A stretch of 64,000 bases of DNA from Stercorarius parasiticus (GCA_013396915.1 VWZL01002565.1:124001-188000), one strand, 5' to 3'; numbered from the stretch's first letter, positions 36,601 through 48,920 are shown. Numbers and translations are program-made. The notes: generated by a model not told the origin, from the sequence alone.

Positions 36601-38867
36601 CTGCGTTTTCCACCTGACTATGGCTTTTTTCCCTATATTATGTCTCTTCTATAGCATATGATTTGCCAACTCAGGGGCAATAGCAGTCATATACACCTAA
36701 TGTCATGGATGAAACAAGGTAAGCGTAAACAGAAGTGAGCAAATTTTAACAAGTAAGTGTTTGAAAGAAGTCTGTTACACATTTTCAGAGAGATCACTTC
36801 GTCTAGACCTCAATAGCGTTGGTAGGCATTTTTTTCTGTGTCTAAATAATGCTCTTTAGAGCTGAACAGCTGTAGGCATAATGCTATCAAAATCAGGTTG
36901 TTAGCCAAAATAAGAAATGCAATTAAAATGCTTTTAAATGAAAGCAGCAAAATACTCATTGGCAACTATGAAATCTGCTTTAGAGATGACCCCAGTTGTC
37001 TTTTGATTCTTGTAAGTTATGTGTTTTCCAAATAAGGTTTGCAGTTCATTGTTACTCATACTTTTTCTATTATAATGAAGAGTGCAACAAATTGGCATGT
37101 ACAATGGGTTCACAGGAGGAATGACCTCCTGCAAATGTATTTGTAAACACCACAGAGCGCTGCTATTGTTCAGTACTATTTCATTTCTTCACTGGTTATT
37201 GGAGTTTAAATGAATTTAGTGCATCTGAAAGTTGCCAAACTGACCTCCAGGGAAGATGCAGATTCTTGTATATAGAGGGGGGAAAAAAAAAAGGTCCAAG
37301 GGGGAATATTATCCACTCCAATAAATTCTGACCTTTTTATGGAAGGATTGTCAGAAATGTGCATATCAAGACAGCATTCATTCCATTACTCAGTTTATTT
37401 ATTTCCTATGCATAAATCACAATTCTTTAAAAAATTTGAAAAGGTTCACACACATGCCTGTTTTCATACATAGAAGCAGTCTTATGATGAGTATGAAAAC
37501 ACAACATGTTGATTATTTATGAACATTATATATGACTATGCACAACAATGTAAAAGCTAATCCAAACCTTTCTTCGTGCATAATGTAATTGGAGTTTGTA
37601 TATGCCAACAAATTTTCCTCTCAGGTGACAGATTCTCATTGGAGAGATAAAATTAGTCTTTCAGTATAAATAAGAAATGAACTGTTTTAGAGATTATGAT
37701 CATTTTATCTACCTCTTTATCTATCTATTAACAATGGTTTTGAAAGTTTGCAGCATTTACAAAAAAAATCATCCCTAGTTAAGCACTGAACTGTTAACGT
37801 ATTTCAGAAGCTGAAGTGGAGGAATTTGTAACACACTGACTATAATGTATCTTTCCAGTGGGTATCGTAAGTTAAAAGATGACAAAGTATTTATTATTAC
37901 CAGCTAATGAAGTTATTTCTTCATTGAATTATTTGCTGTTCTTTTGATATCATTTTTTTTTCCTCCAAATTTTCTCTTTTTTTCTGTTTTATAACTCTTA
38001 GTGCCCACAGCCAAGCTCAGGTGCACTACTGTAGTTACAACCAAATTTGTTTTACCATATGCTGTCAATACGATCTGTAGTCTCAAGTCTAACTTTTCTC
38101 TTTCCTCCTAGCTCTAGGTTTCTTTCAAAATTGCATCTTTCCATATTTGTTTCTCACAGTGAATATATTCATTGCCTGAAATCTATCCATTCTCATAAAA
38201 CATTATACTCAAGTCTGTCTTTAAGGACCAAATTCATCCAATCTAATTTTAGCTGTTTACTGCATAAGAGAATAGCAGACATGCTGTAGCCAGTGGGAAG
38301 ACATGGGCTTTTCGGGATCAGCTTCTAGAAAACCTACAGTCCTAACCTAGACTTCTCAGATAAGGTCCTAAAGTGGAATGGGACGAATCCAACAATTGTG
38401 ACTGATGGTGGCTCATGAGATGTCAAAAACTTTCCGCTAGGAATTGAAAGGAACATTCCACCTGAGCACAGGAATGGCACAGTAACCATTTTCTAATGAT
38501 TAACCAGTTTTTCAGGATTAATGTGGTACACACAGAACACTAGGTCTGAGTCTACAAAATAAAAGTGCTGTGTAAATTTATTACATACCACAGTGGTTTT
38601 CTGTTGGTTAGATTATTTCTTCTAATATTACACCTGTTTGGATTTTTGGTTTTGGGTTTGTTTTGATTTTGTTTAATACAGCTGAGGGTATTTTCTACTG
38701 CATCTTATTTTTTATACCACTCATAGGAGCAGAATCAGAATTTGTTGGTAGTGATAATTTATTGACAGCACAGAACTTTCTCATTTGTAACTAAAATGAT
38801 AACCAGAACGATTCTCTCACTTTTGATGGATCATTTAGTAATATTACCAAAAATATGATCAGTAAAT
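33634..38867. other. Gene-free block
   Basis: AT-rich throughout, with a TATC-like stretch near 37.72 kb. If 33401-33527 is a terminal exon, the start of this block would be its 3' UTR, but I saw no AATAAA close by with a downstream GT-rich element that I would trust. No other exon-like sequence was found. Confidence 0.45.
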
Positions 38868-39363
38868 AATCATACACTCATACAATCATAGAATGGTTCT
38901 GGTTGGAAGGCACCTTAAAAATCATCTAGTTCCAGCCCCCCTGCCATGGCCAGGGACACCTTCCACTTGACCAGGTGGTCAAGTTGCTTCCACAGCCCCA
39001 TCCAGCCTGGTCTTGAATCCTTCCAGGGATGGGGCATCCACAACTTCTCTGGGCAACCTGTTCCAGTGCCTCACCACCCTCACAGAAAAGAATTTCTTCC
39101 TAATATCTAATCTAAATCTTCCCTCTTTCAGTTTAAAACCATTACCCCTCATCCTATTGCTGCACTCCCTGATAAAGAGTCCTTCCCCATCTCTCCTATA
39201 GGCCCCCTTTAAGTACCGAAAGGCTGCTATAAGGTCTCCCTGGAGCCTTCTCTTCTCCAGGCTGAACAACCCCAGCTCCCTCAGCCTGTCCTCATAGGAG
39301 AGGTGCTCCAGCCCTCTAATCATCTCCGTGGCCCTCCTCCGGACTCTCTCCAACACATCCATA
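38868..39363 (-). mobile_element. CR1 LINE, 5'-truncated
   Basis: The plus strand shows the inverted tail (ATACAATCATAGAATGG) and the CR1 3' UTR complement (CTGGTTGGAAGGCACCTTAA), then the C-terminal ORF2 complement. The minus-strand frame 38979-39503 reads [50 protein letters not shown] and NRLPREVV. The frame continues past the element's 5' end into unrelated upstream DNA. The subfamily matches the copies at 39860 and 62794. Non-autonomous. Confidence 0.93.
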
Positions 39364-39859
39364 TTCATGAACTTAAACTTTCTGAAATATTCAGCAGCAA
39401 ATAATAAAACAACCTGTTTGCAAGTGCATAGGAGATAAGAATGAAATACACAGCTCACAGAATGGAGTGTGAAGAACAAGTAGGGTAAAATCAAACTAAA
39501 CAATCTAATCTTCCTACAAAGTTACAAATAGAATGGGAGTTGTGTGCCATGTAGTTTCACTTTTGTAACGTATCTGTTCCTCTTTCATATGGCATTTTCT
39601 TAAGACAATGCGGGAAGTGTAGTTAAATGACATTGGGGTGGTTGTAAACCACATCGGATATCCATATCCACAGAGAAGGAAATTGTGCTGGTTTGAGGTA
39701 AAACAGAACCAATTTTTCTCTTTTGTAATTTTAGTTTTTAGCTGTGCCTCTTCTAATTGACTAAACTCTAAAATTAACAGCATATTGTTCAGAAACTGTT
39801 CACTCTCAGAGTGATAAGACCTGATTATATCTAGGAATGGTATGCAGAGAGGCTCTTGC

Positions 39860-40737
39860 TTATAGAATCATAGAATCATAGAATCACAGAATGGTTTGGG
39901 TTGGAAGGGACCTTAAAGATCATCTAGTCCCAACCCCTCTGCCATGGGCAGGGACACCTCCCACTAGACCAGGCTGCTCAAAGCCTCATCCAGCCTGGCC
40001 TTGAACACTTCCAGGGATGGGGCATGGGTAACTTCCCTGGGCAACCTGTTCCAGTGCCTCACCACCCTTACAGTAAAGAACTTCTTCCTGATACCCACTC
40101 TAAACTTACCCTCTTTCAGCTTGAAACCTTTGCCCTGTGTCCTATCATTACACTCCCTGATAAAGAGTCCCTCCCCATCCTTCCTGTAGGCCCCCTTCAG
40201 GTACTGGAAGGCTGCTACAAGGTCTCCTCGGTGCCTTCTCTTCTCCAGGTTGAACAACCCCAACTCTTTCAGCCTGTCCTCATAGCAGAGGTGCTCCATC
40301 CCTCTGATCATCTTCGTGGCCCTCCGCTGGACCCGTTCCAACAGGTCCATGTCCTTCTTGTGCTGAGACTCCAGAGCTGGATGCAGTACTCGAGGTGGGG
40401 TCTCACCAGAGCAGAGCAGAGGGGCAGAATTACCTCCCTTGACCTGCCGGTCACGCTTCTTTTGATGCAGCCCAGGATGCTGTTGGCTTTCTGGGCTGAA
40501 AGTGTGCACTGCCGGCTCATTTTAAGCTTCTCATCCCCCAGCACCCCCAAGTCCTTTTCCTCGGGGCTGCTTTCAACCCATTCTCTGTCCAGCCTGTATT
40601 TAAGCCTGGGATTGCCATGACCCAGGTGCAGGACCTTGCACTTGGCCTTGTTGACCTTCATGAGGTTCGCACAGGCCCACCTCTCAAGCCTGTCCAGGTC
40701 CCTCTGGATGGCATCCCTTCCCTCCAGCTTGTCAACC
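39860..40737 (-). mobile_element. CR1 LINE, 5'-truncated, nested in the inverted-end element
   Basis: Tail units TAGAATCA/CAGAATGG start at 39860 on the plus strand. The body extends to CTTGTCAACC before the N at 40738. Minus-strand frames 39964-40509 and 40308-40898 together cover the ORF2 C-terminal third: DRLERWACANLMKVNKAKC, LHLGHGNPRLKY, EKDLGVL, ANSILGCIKRSV, RPHLEYCIQLWS, then [38 protein letters not shown]. The two frames overlap because one frameshift separates them near 40.35 kb. The catalytic core is absent. This is the longest well-preserved CR1 here. Confidence 0.95.
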
Positions 40738-40738
40738 N
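40738..40738. other. Ambiguous base (N) at the CR1 5' junction
   Basis: A single N lies exactly between the CR1 end (GTCAACC) and the host-element sequence (TATTTTCATT). The junction sequence and any target duplication there are therefore not fully known. Confidence 0.99.
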
Positions 40739-41184
40739 TATTTTCATTAAAGTAGTTTAGTTCTTTTTCGAAACTCATAAATCTCCTTATCTCTTCCTCT
40801 CCTCTCTTTGGAGAGAGAGGAGAAGGAGAGCCATCTGTCATTCTGATTGGCAAATACGGCCAAAAACACGACAGAAATAAACTGTCCTCCATAACCATTA
40901 TGTGTGAGACTGTTGTGGTTTAGACTGGGCTGGACAATAAACGAGCAACAGATGCTCTTTTTAACTAAAAAGTAAAATTATTGAGAAGAAAATTGGTTCT
41001 GTTTTTACCTCAAACCAGGACACAGGCAAGAAATAATGAGTTTCAAAAGCAACACAGAAAATTCATATAGCACTGGGGAAACACATAAATGTAAGGTAGT
41101 GAATTACATTCATGGATTGCTGGGGGAGTGTCTGTCATAGAAATCTTTAAGAGAAGTGGTAAAGTGTCTATGCAGAATCATAGA

Positions 41185-41275
41185 GAGAGCTGATTCTGCC
41201 TTAGGGCAGGGAAAAGGACTAGATGACCTCTCAATGCCTTCTTAGTCCTGTTTTTCTGAGATTCTATTATGTAGA
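41185..41275 (+). mobile_element. CR1 LINE 3' tail remnant
   Basis: GGGCAGGGAAAAGGACTAGATGACCTCTC, CCTTCTTAGTCCTG and TTTTTCTGAGATTCTATTATG follow the order of a plus-strand CR1 3' UTR and tail. Only about 90 bp is recognisable and it is diverged. It may belong to the same old insertion layer as the degraded CR1 just downstream. Confidence 0.6.
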
Positions 41276-41859
41276 TATCTAAATGTGAATACATTATTCA
41301 AAATGTTGTAGTACAGTAGTTAATATTTTATAATAATACTAAAATAGTTAATACTATCCAATGATGTTGATAATGACACTTGTACTTTTTTTTTTTACTT
41401 ATAGTTTAAGTTATGATTGGTATTTGAATGAATACTACTGAGTAAAAGTGCCGTCTATTACCTAAGATTTAATTTGTGAATCCATATCCAAAGAAAAGAT
41501 TCAAGGTCACTACATTTTATTATAATTTCATAACTATAAATTTTATTTCCTGACAGGAACATTCAGATTGATAGATACAAAGTTTTTATGAAAAAAGAAC
41601 CAGTGGAACTGTTCCGATGATTAAGGATGCATCTGCTCTCGTCCCTTTTATTGTCAACTAGATGACTTCTATTCATTCGTACAGTTTCTGTGTGGCAGAG
41701 TATCAAACTTGAGCTTCAGGAGGGAAGACAAGAATGAAATTCAGCGTTTTCAGGGGACTGATAGGCCGGATCCCATGAGAGGCTGACCCGAACAGCAAAG
41801 GGACTGATGAGATCCAGTTTTTTTCATGGAAAAACTTAAAACATCAAAAGGTCAAACCC

Positions 41860-43440
41860 AATATGAAGGAGAAGGTGTGGCAAAAGGCCAGCTGAGTCAA
41901 CGCAGAAATCCTGAATGAGCTCAAGCACAAAAAGAAAGTACATACAGTGGAGCTGGGGACGCTCCACTCAGGAGTAATACAGAAACAGTGCCTAGGTCTC
42001 TAGGAAGGGAATTAAAGAAAACAAAGTTCAGCTGGTGTTGAAAATGACAAGAGATGTGAAGAGGAACGTGAAATAATTCTACAGGTAAGTAGAGAAATAA
42101 AAAGGAGAAAAAGCAAAGTGTGGGCCTGCTGCTGAATGAGATGGACATCTAGCTTCTTAGGATATTGAAAAGCTTGAAGTATTCAGCACCTTCTCTACCC
42201 AGCAAGGTTTGCTATCAGTCTACCCAAGACTCTGTTCCTAGTAGCAGAGTATAGCATAAAGAAGTGCTACGAAGTGTACCAGAAGACCAATTAGATTGAG
42301 ATTGTTTCAGTGATTGCTAGAGAAAACTTTACGTATGCAAGTCCATGGGACCAGACTGTACGCAGCAAAAAGGGCTGATGCCATTCCTAGGCTGCCTTTA
42401 GCATCTTTGAAAAGTTCCAGAGACTGGAAGACATCTCTGATGACAAGAAAAACACAAATGTGATGCCCATTTTCAAGAAGGAGGAAAACTGTCAGGCAAG
42501 CCCATCTCATCCATGCCTCTGAGACAGTAAACCAAATCCTGCTGGAAGTCATTTCCAGACACATGAAGTAAAAAAAAAAAGTCATTGGGAACTGTCAATA
42601 TGTTCTGTGTGACTATAGCTCGAGTGTAACCATGCCAATTACCTTCTGTGATGGGTTGATTGACTCAGTGGACAAGAGGAGGGTGGTAGTTGTCCTTTAT
42701 CTTGACTTCAGCAATGATTTTGACACACTGTTTCACAGTGTCCATGTAGCTAAATTGGAGTTACAGATAGGCAGATTATGAGGTGAATAGAAAGAAATCT
42801 GGCTAGATTGCCAGAGAACACTAAAAGGCATCACTTTAAAGTCCCCTGGTGTCCAGAGGTTAGTGGCATTCTGCAGAAGTTGGTACTAGAGCTGATGCAC
42901 AACATGGATGGTAGAATGGACTGCACCCTCACCAAATTCATTGACATGAACCTGGGAGAAGAGGAAGATATACCGGAGGGTCAGAGTGCCATTTTTTTCA
43001 AGCTGGAGAAACACAATGAAATTCAGTAACAACAAATGTAAAGTCCTGCACCTGGAATGGAGTCAACTGATACAACAGGATATACTAGAAACCTGCTTTG
43101 CGGAGAAGGAGTCCTGATGGGCAGAAAATTACCACGAGACAGCAGACTACCCATGCTGACTGCAGAGAAGACAGTCAGATTCTCCTCAGATATGCTCAGT
43201 GATGAGATACAACAAACAGATACAAGTTACTGCAAAGAAAATTCTGATTAGATACATATAAAAAAAATTCTTCATAGTGATGGTGGTCAAGAACTGGAGC
43301 ACTGGAATCTGTGAAATATCCATTCCTGATAGATATTCTCAAATCTAACAAATCTAACATAGCACTTTAAATTCAAAGTTAGCTCTTCTTTAATCAGGAA
43401 CTTTGGTAAGATGACCTACAGGGTCCCTTCCATCCTAACA
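41860..43440 (+). mobile_element. Heavily degraded CR1 LINE with RT remnants
   Basis: Fragments of CR1 ORF2 occur in scattered frames: a KHKKKVHTVELGTLHSGV-like segment near 41.93 kb, GATGCCCATTTTCAAGAAGG near 42.46 kb, and TTATCTTGACTTCAGCAATG near 42.70 kb, translating YLDFSNDFDTLFHS (RT motif A). TTCAGTAACAACAAATGTAAAG near 43.02 kb matches the KFNKGKCK position. The 3' end GGTAAGATGACCTACAGGGTCCC-like sequence near 43.41 kb matches the CR1 3' UTR. Many stops, frameshifts and deletions separate these, so this is an old insertion covering much of ORF2. Frames such as 42808-43029 are pieces of it, not genes. Confidence 0.8.
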
Positions 43441-43669
43441 ATTTTTTGGTTGTATTTTTATTATAGTTTGGTTTGGTTTTGTTTTTTTTTTTTAAATTAC
43501 AAGAAATCTACCTGTAATACCATATTTGTTGATTTAGCTTCTCCTTTCAGAATCTCCAGTTTTTTCTTCTAGCTTCCTTAGCTGACACAATTTTAAAACA
43601 CTCATGTTGAGATTTATTTCCTTCAGATGTTGTACTCTGTTATCATATTAGCCACTGTTTGGTCATGTT

Positions 43670-43860
43670 GTGATTATTTCTTTACATTTCATTCCTTTTG
43701 AACACTTAATCGTTTTTGTTGCACTTTCCTGAACTCCCTCTGATTTGTTAATATATGTGTGATATTGAGGTTCCCAGAACTGAACTCGCAAGTGTGATCA
43801 CTCTGGGGTCACATAGAAAGAAACTATTGTCTGCCTGCTGTGTGACATCAATGTGACAGA
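43670..43860 (-). mobile_element. Old CR1 LINE ORF2 fragment, minus strand
   Basis: TTTGTTGCACTTTCCTGAACTCC, GTTAATATATGTGTGATATTG, GGTTCCCAGAACTGAAC and GATCACTCTGGGGTCACAT follow the order of minus-strand CR1 copies, where 'cagaactggaca' and 'gtggcctca' are typical. It is diverged, with no open frame. It lies next to a plus-strand CR1 of different age. Confidence 0.6.
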
Positions 43861-43937
43861 TTCTTCGGTCTCTAACAATAATTCTCATTTCATTTAAAGT
43901 ATGAAGGGGAATGAACATTTCTGTATCTTTGCAATCC

Positions 43938-44012
43938 AGGTTCACAAACACAGACATGCACAAACACGCACAAACACACAGGCATACACAGATATATACA
44001 GACATACACAGT
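43938..44012 (+). repeat. CA-rich microsatellite-like tract
   Basis: Imperfect ACACAGACATG/CACAAACACG/ACATACACAG units. The C/V-rich minus-strand frame through it is compositional. Confidence 0.8.
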
Positions 44013-47000
44013 TCAGAGAGATTGAGCTAATTTCTGTCTAACATCTCCTGTCCAAAATGATTGCTGTAGGGGGGGGAAAGAAATAAATTGTCTTGGCCTT
44101 TTTACAGTGGGAAAAATGTCTGGAAATAATAATAATTAACAAAACCCATCAGAACAGATGTAGGGGTCTATTAGTCATTGATTTGTTTCCCCTGAATGGT
44201 ACACCTGGTCATATAGTGAGCTGGTGAAATGCTTTCATAAAAAACTTTCAATATGACAGTAAATTATAACACTTCTTGATTAAATAAATCACAAAGTATA
44301 ACTGAGCATGAACTGGAGGAAGGTATCTAGGTATGCAGGGAGTAAAAATGTTCTCAAAAGCTGCCTGCACTTAAAGCTAAGCTCTGCCTCCCTGGCAGAC
44401 TGTCATCTGGTTTCTAAATAGCAGTGTTGTGTAAGCCATCCCTTCTGTTTTAGCACAATTTTCTTTCTCTGGTCTTGATCAGTTTGGGGAATCTCTCTCA
44501 CTGTCCCAAGAGAATCATCTTCACAGCAAAAGCTTCTGACTCCACTTCACACCTGACTCTCAGTGAGATGAAGCATAGACTAAAGGATCTTGCTCCCCCT
44601 CAATTATATTCCTAGATGAAATACAGTTCAGACAGGTCCACAGGAGAAGGTTATGAACTACAAGCAAGAAGTGAGTTCAGAGGGTAAAAGTGACAATTAT
44701 TTTTCTACATGAACAAAAACTGAGAAAAGCATTGGTCTTTTCCTTAAAAATGTATCACACCAAGTCCAATACTGATGTTTTTATAGTCTTGCTTCACACA
44801 AATGTACCAGACAAACTCCCTAAAAGAAAACATCTGACAAGTACCAATTTTTATATGATCATCTGATTACACTTTTTTAAAAAAAAAAATCTAGAAAGCA
44901 CTGCAGCATTTAATGACAAATAATTCTTTATAGATGAAGCAAAAAATTGACATAATCTATGTAGAGGTATTTAACCTTATCCTGGTATCCACCCTTTAAA
45001 AATCACATTTTGTGCCTCCAGGAAATTCAACTGGAACATGGCCTTCTTAAAACAGATCTGGGCTGCATTCCATATCATAAACTTGCAGTCTTTGAAACCA
45101 AAAGGAGAACAAAAAGCTGATTTTGAAAATATTTTTGCATGCACACATTTATCAGCTGATCCTCAAGGGGTACACAATGAAATTAATTTCTGTAAAAATA
45201 ACTAGTGTGGCTTCAAAGCTGATCAAGGAGCTGACCTGGAGAAGCAAGACACCAATATGTCTCTCTCCAAGAGCTTCTGCCACTGAAAGGCAATTTTCAA
45301 ATTAATCTTTTGTCTTATCTTGCTGAAGGGAGACTTTAAATCAACTGAAATGATTCAGAGATAACTGATTGTCTTCAGATAGGATCTAGTAGGGAGCTGA
45401 TGTGTGACTATTTGACCCATTCTGCTCACATTCTGAGTTCATAATCTTCCTCTGGGTTTTTTTTTTTTTTTGTTTTCGTTTGTTTTTTTTTTCCCCCAAG
45501 TCACTAAATATATTGCTTTGGCTATATATCATCACCATGCTAGCAATTTTAACTACAGGCTTAGGCACATGGACTTCACTCTGAAATCCTGCTAAAGCTC
45601 TTCTAGATGTTTCCTGAAGAACACCATGAAAAAAAAAGCATGTAGAAGAGCAACTTCTCCTTTAATACCTTGTGCTACAGTGTAGTGGTAGTTGTAGTAT
45701 ATGTTTCCATTATTCCACAAGGGACTTCAGCTGTAGAAACATATCTGCAACCTAATTGCCTGCATAACCTTTTGGTTGTATTCCTTTGCACAGTCATTTT
45801 CAGTTTTCTGTTTAGTGTGATCACTTAACTCTGTCCTTTTAAAAAGCAGTCTCCATTTCTCTTAGTTTTTTTTTTTCCCCAGATATGTCAGTTCTGTAAA
45901 AAAAATCGAAGTGATTAAAAGTCACCTGACTTGAAACAGACATTTTGCTGACCTATTATTTCCCCTGTTTTCTGGTCAGAAACAGAAGAAATTCCCATCA
46001 GATCTTCCACTGTTTTCGCTCACATAACACCAGACAGACAGACAAATTTTGCTTGTATGTTTATGCCATTTCTAGCATATTATATTTCTGATCTTTCCAT
46101 AAATATATTTTTTCAAAAAACATATTAATTTTTTTCCTGTATCATAAACTAATCTAAGGGCATTTTGAGTGTGACCATAATTAGCATAACAAAGTTCTCA
46201 AAAATGCTTGTGGAATAAGGCACTAGAAACTAACAGTATTTTACTCATTATAATGCTGATGCTAGTGAGATCACAAACATACATACCATCATCCTTGTTT
46301 CTTGATCCTGAGTGTCATGACTGTCTTTTTTCACCAAAACTCATGCTTTATTTGCACTATTTTCCTGCTGAAAACACCGAGGCTTTAGTGGGTATTATTT
46401 ATGCTTTGTGATGAAGGATAGGTCTCTCTTTGAACTTGAGCTCTCTTCACTTGTAGAGTCAGACAATAATATACAGGACAAATAGAATTAATTATGATGC
46501 CAGCTATGAATATTAATGCATGAAACATAATCTTACATTTTAGGATAAGTATTCTTATTCGAGACTAATAATCAGTGTCTTTTTTTTCTAATGATGGGGC
46601 TCCCTAATCTCTTTTCAACAGCACTGCTGCTAATCAACATGAAGCAAACCACCACTTTATTCAAAGAACAACCATGCCTCTGTGTTCTGAACAGCAGTGG
46701 AGTCTGACAACACATTATAAACCAAACTTTATTGAGGCAGTATGAAACATGAGCAACAACAGTGATTTACCTGATCACTGGTAGCAAACACAGGGTCATA
46801 AGCGACACCGTGGCTCTGGTGGACTATGAGGGACACGTAATGTCCAGGACATCTGACAGAAACAGCTAATCATGCAAATGACTTTTGAATACAGGTAAGA
46901 GTTGTGCCACTCCTTGGCTCCATCAATGGTAATGTGAGTTAAGACTTCTAGACAAAACGTCCATCAAGAAAAAAATCAGATATCAACATAAAATTTATGG

Positions 47001-47239
47001 AATGACATTTTCTGAACACAATGTTTTTGAGAAGCAAGCAGTCATGATTTTTTCCCCCATTTAAATACAAACAAAGATTTGTGTGTGCAAAAATTAGGTT
47101 TAATTGTTGGTGGGAATATGATTCTGCAATGAAAGCAAAGAAAGGTGTGGTTCATGATTATGCCTCCTAAAAGAGTTTTTCTGTTTGTTGCTTTGTGTAT
47201 GTCAGAACAAAGCAACATACACAACAGCTGCTTATACCT
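44013..47239. other. Gene-free block
   Basis: AT-rich sequence with T-rich tracts at 45459-45496 and near 45.87 kb. No exon or transposon is recognisable. A 67-codon frame at 46208 has a hydrophobic stretch but no start context or homology that I can name. Confidence 0.5.
45459..45496. repeat. Poly(T)/(TTTG) tract
   Basis: A run of fifteen T, then GTTTTCGTTTG, then more T, ending in CCCCC. Low complexity. Confidence 0.85.
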
Positions 47240-48920
47240 TTAAAGCCCATTCTCATTACACTGCGTTGGACTTCAGGCTCTCTCTCCATCTGATTTATCT
47301 TCACCTTAAGTCAGTGAACAAAACTGGACCAGTACTCTATCCGCAGCCTTATTAGAGCCAAGCAGTGCAGAAAGATTAATTTATAAACCTTATGCACAGC
47401 ACTTCCGTTTCTGTACTCCAGGATATACTCAGTTCAAATTCAAGTTCTATACTCAGCATGACATACTCAGTTCAAATTTAATTTGGGAGCGAGTATGCTG
47501 ACCAGATACTTTTCTTCAGAGCATCTTCCTGCCTGGTTTTTTTCTAAGACTTGTTTGCACAGTTCATTCATTATTCCTGCCAAAGTGCAGAACTTCAAAA
47601 CTTTCTTCGTTGAATTTTATCAGCTTATCTGTTTGTTTGTTTTCTGGTCACTTCCCCAATGAATCATTTGTGAAATTTAATAAATAAAAATTCTGTATTT
47701 CAACAGTTAAATCATTCATGAAAAAACAGAACCATACAAGACATATGAAAGACCTCCACAGAACCTGTCTAAATACCGCCTACCAATTTGATAGCCAATC
47801 ACTGTTAATGACTTTCTGGGCACATCTGATCATTTTTCACATCTATAGTACTAATCATATTAATCTTATCTTTTGCTTATAAGTGTTATGTAAAGCAGCT
47901 TCAAAAGATTTTGTAAATTCAAAATCTCTAACACAGCATATACATTTCTTCTCCTTTATCTGTAAGTCCGTTACAGAAAGGAAATTAGATTATTCTGACA
48001 AGCTTTGTTCGCAAGAAATCTGTTCTGGCAGTTACTCTACTCTTATGTTATCTCCAGGTGCTTATAGATTGTTTGATTATTTGTTCCAGCTTTTCATAAA
48101 AGGAACTAAAGCTGACTCGCGTATAATTCTCCATTCCTACTTTTCTACCTTTTTGAAGATGAGAACTGTGATTTTCCTTTTCCAGCCCTCCAAAACTTCA
48201 TGATCTTTTCTGAATTCTATAAGGTTTCAGCAAGTCTTTAAAGTTTTCTGAGTAAAATTCAATTGGACTATCCAACTTAAAACTTCTAACTTACATTAGA
48301 GCTCGTTAATGTACTTTTCCTTCCTCCAGACTGAATCTTTACCCTTTTCTTGTTGATTATGTGTCAGCTGTCTCATCTCAGACAACCTTTTTAGCAAAAT
48401 ATGAAGCTAAAAAGAACATTAAACACTTTAGTATTCTTGATATCATCATCAGTTCTTCCTTCCCTCGATCAGTTTTTCCCTTTATCTTCATCGTGATACT
48501 AACATACTGAATGTTGTCTTGTTGCTTTTATGACTCTTGCCAGTTGTGTCTTATTTTACATCTTGGTCTTTCACGATTTTTTTTTTCCACACAGGTTTGT
48601 CCTTAATAATTTGACCTCTTTTTCTGTGTTCTGTATACTCCCTTCACGCAATTGAAATCACTGAAGAGTCAATACTTTACTAAAGCTTGTTCTTTTTCTA
48701 CACTTTCTATCCTTCCAGTATTTGCATAGTCTGTGAATATGCTTTTAATATAGTTTCTTGATTAAACTGCCAAATGTCTTCCTCTTTAGACTTGTTTCTC
48801 ACAGAATATAAGTTCTCAAAATTATTAATTATTGTTCCAATGAATTTGCATGTTCAAGATTTATTTAATCTAACATCTGAGAGTCAGGAGTTTTCCCCAA
48901 GGTAAATCTATAAAGGCAGC
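47240..48920 (-). mobile_element. Ancient CR1-group LINE fossil (deep amniote type)
   Basis: The plus strand follows, in order, the antisense ORF2 text I know from old CR1 copies in turtles, crocodilians and birds: AAAACTGGACCAGTACTC; GTGCAGAACTTCAAAACT; TCATTCATGAAAAAACAGAAC; CCTACCAATTTGATAGCCAAT; AAGGAAATTAGATTATTCTG; TTGATTATTTGTTCCAGC; TTTTTGAAGATGAGAACTGTG then TTTTCCAGCCCTCCA; CATTAAACACTTTAGTATTC; and TTGTTGCTTTTATGACTCTTGCCAG. This spans about 1.7 kb of one element with stops and small indels throughout. An old insertion rather than a gene is clear; the exact subfamily is not. The upstream edge (high coordinates) is vague. A local 40-bp duplication of ATACTCAGTTCAAATT occurs at 47423-47480. 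Confidence 0.75.

Larger units (their letters stand above)
39684..41022. mobile_element. Element with inverted ends, interrupted by a CR1
   Basis: The left end TGTGCTGGTTTGAGGTAAAA (39684) and the reverse complement of the right end (TGTCCTGGTTTGAGGTAAAA, from 41022) match closely for about 60 bp, continuing through CAGAACCAATTTT and TAATTTTA. With the 878-bp CR1 removed, the element is about 460 bp. Each end is TG/CA, as in an LTR, but the long inverted repeats also suit a non-autonomous DNA transposon. The right interior holds TTGGCAAATACGGCC and a palindromic CTCTCTTTGGAGAGAGAG. No convincing target duplication was found, so the class is left open. I recall bird genomes having a repeat beginning CCTGGTTTGAGG but cannot give a reliable family name. 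Confidence 0.6.

Noticed and set aside
40024..40620. 198-codon plus-strand frame
   Set aside because: It is the antisense of CR1 ORF2. The minus strand carries the genuine LINE residues.
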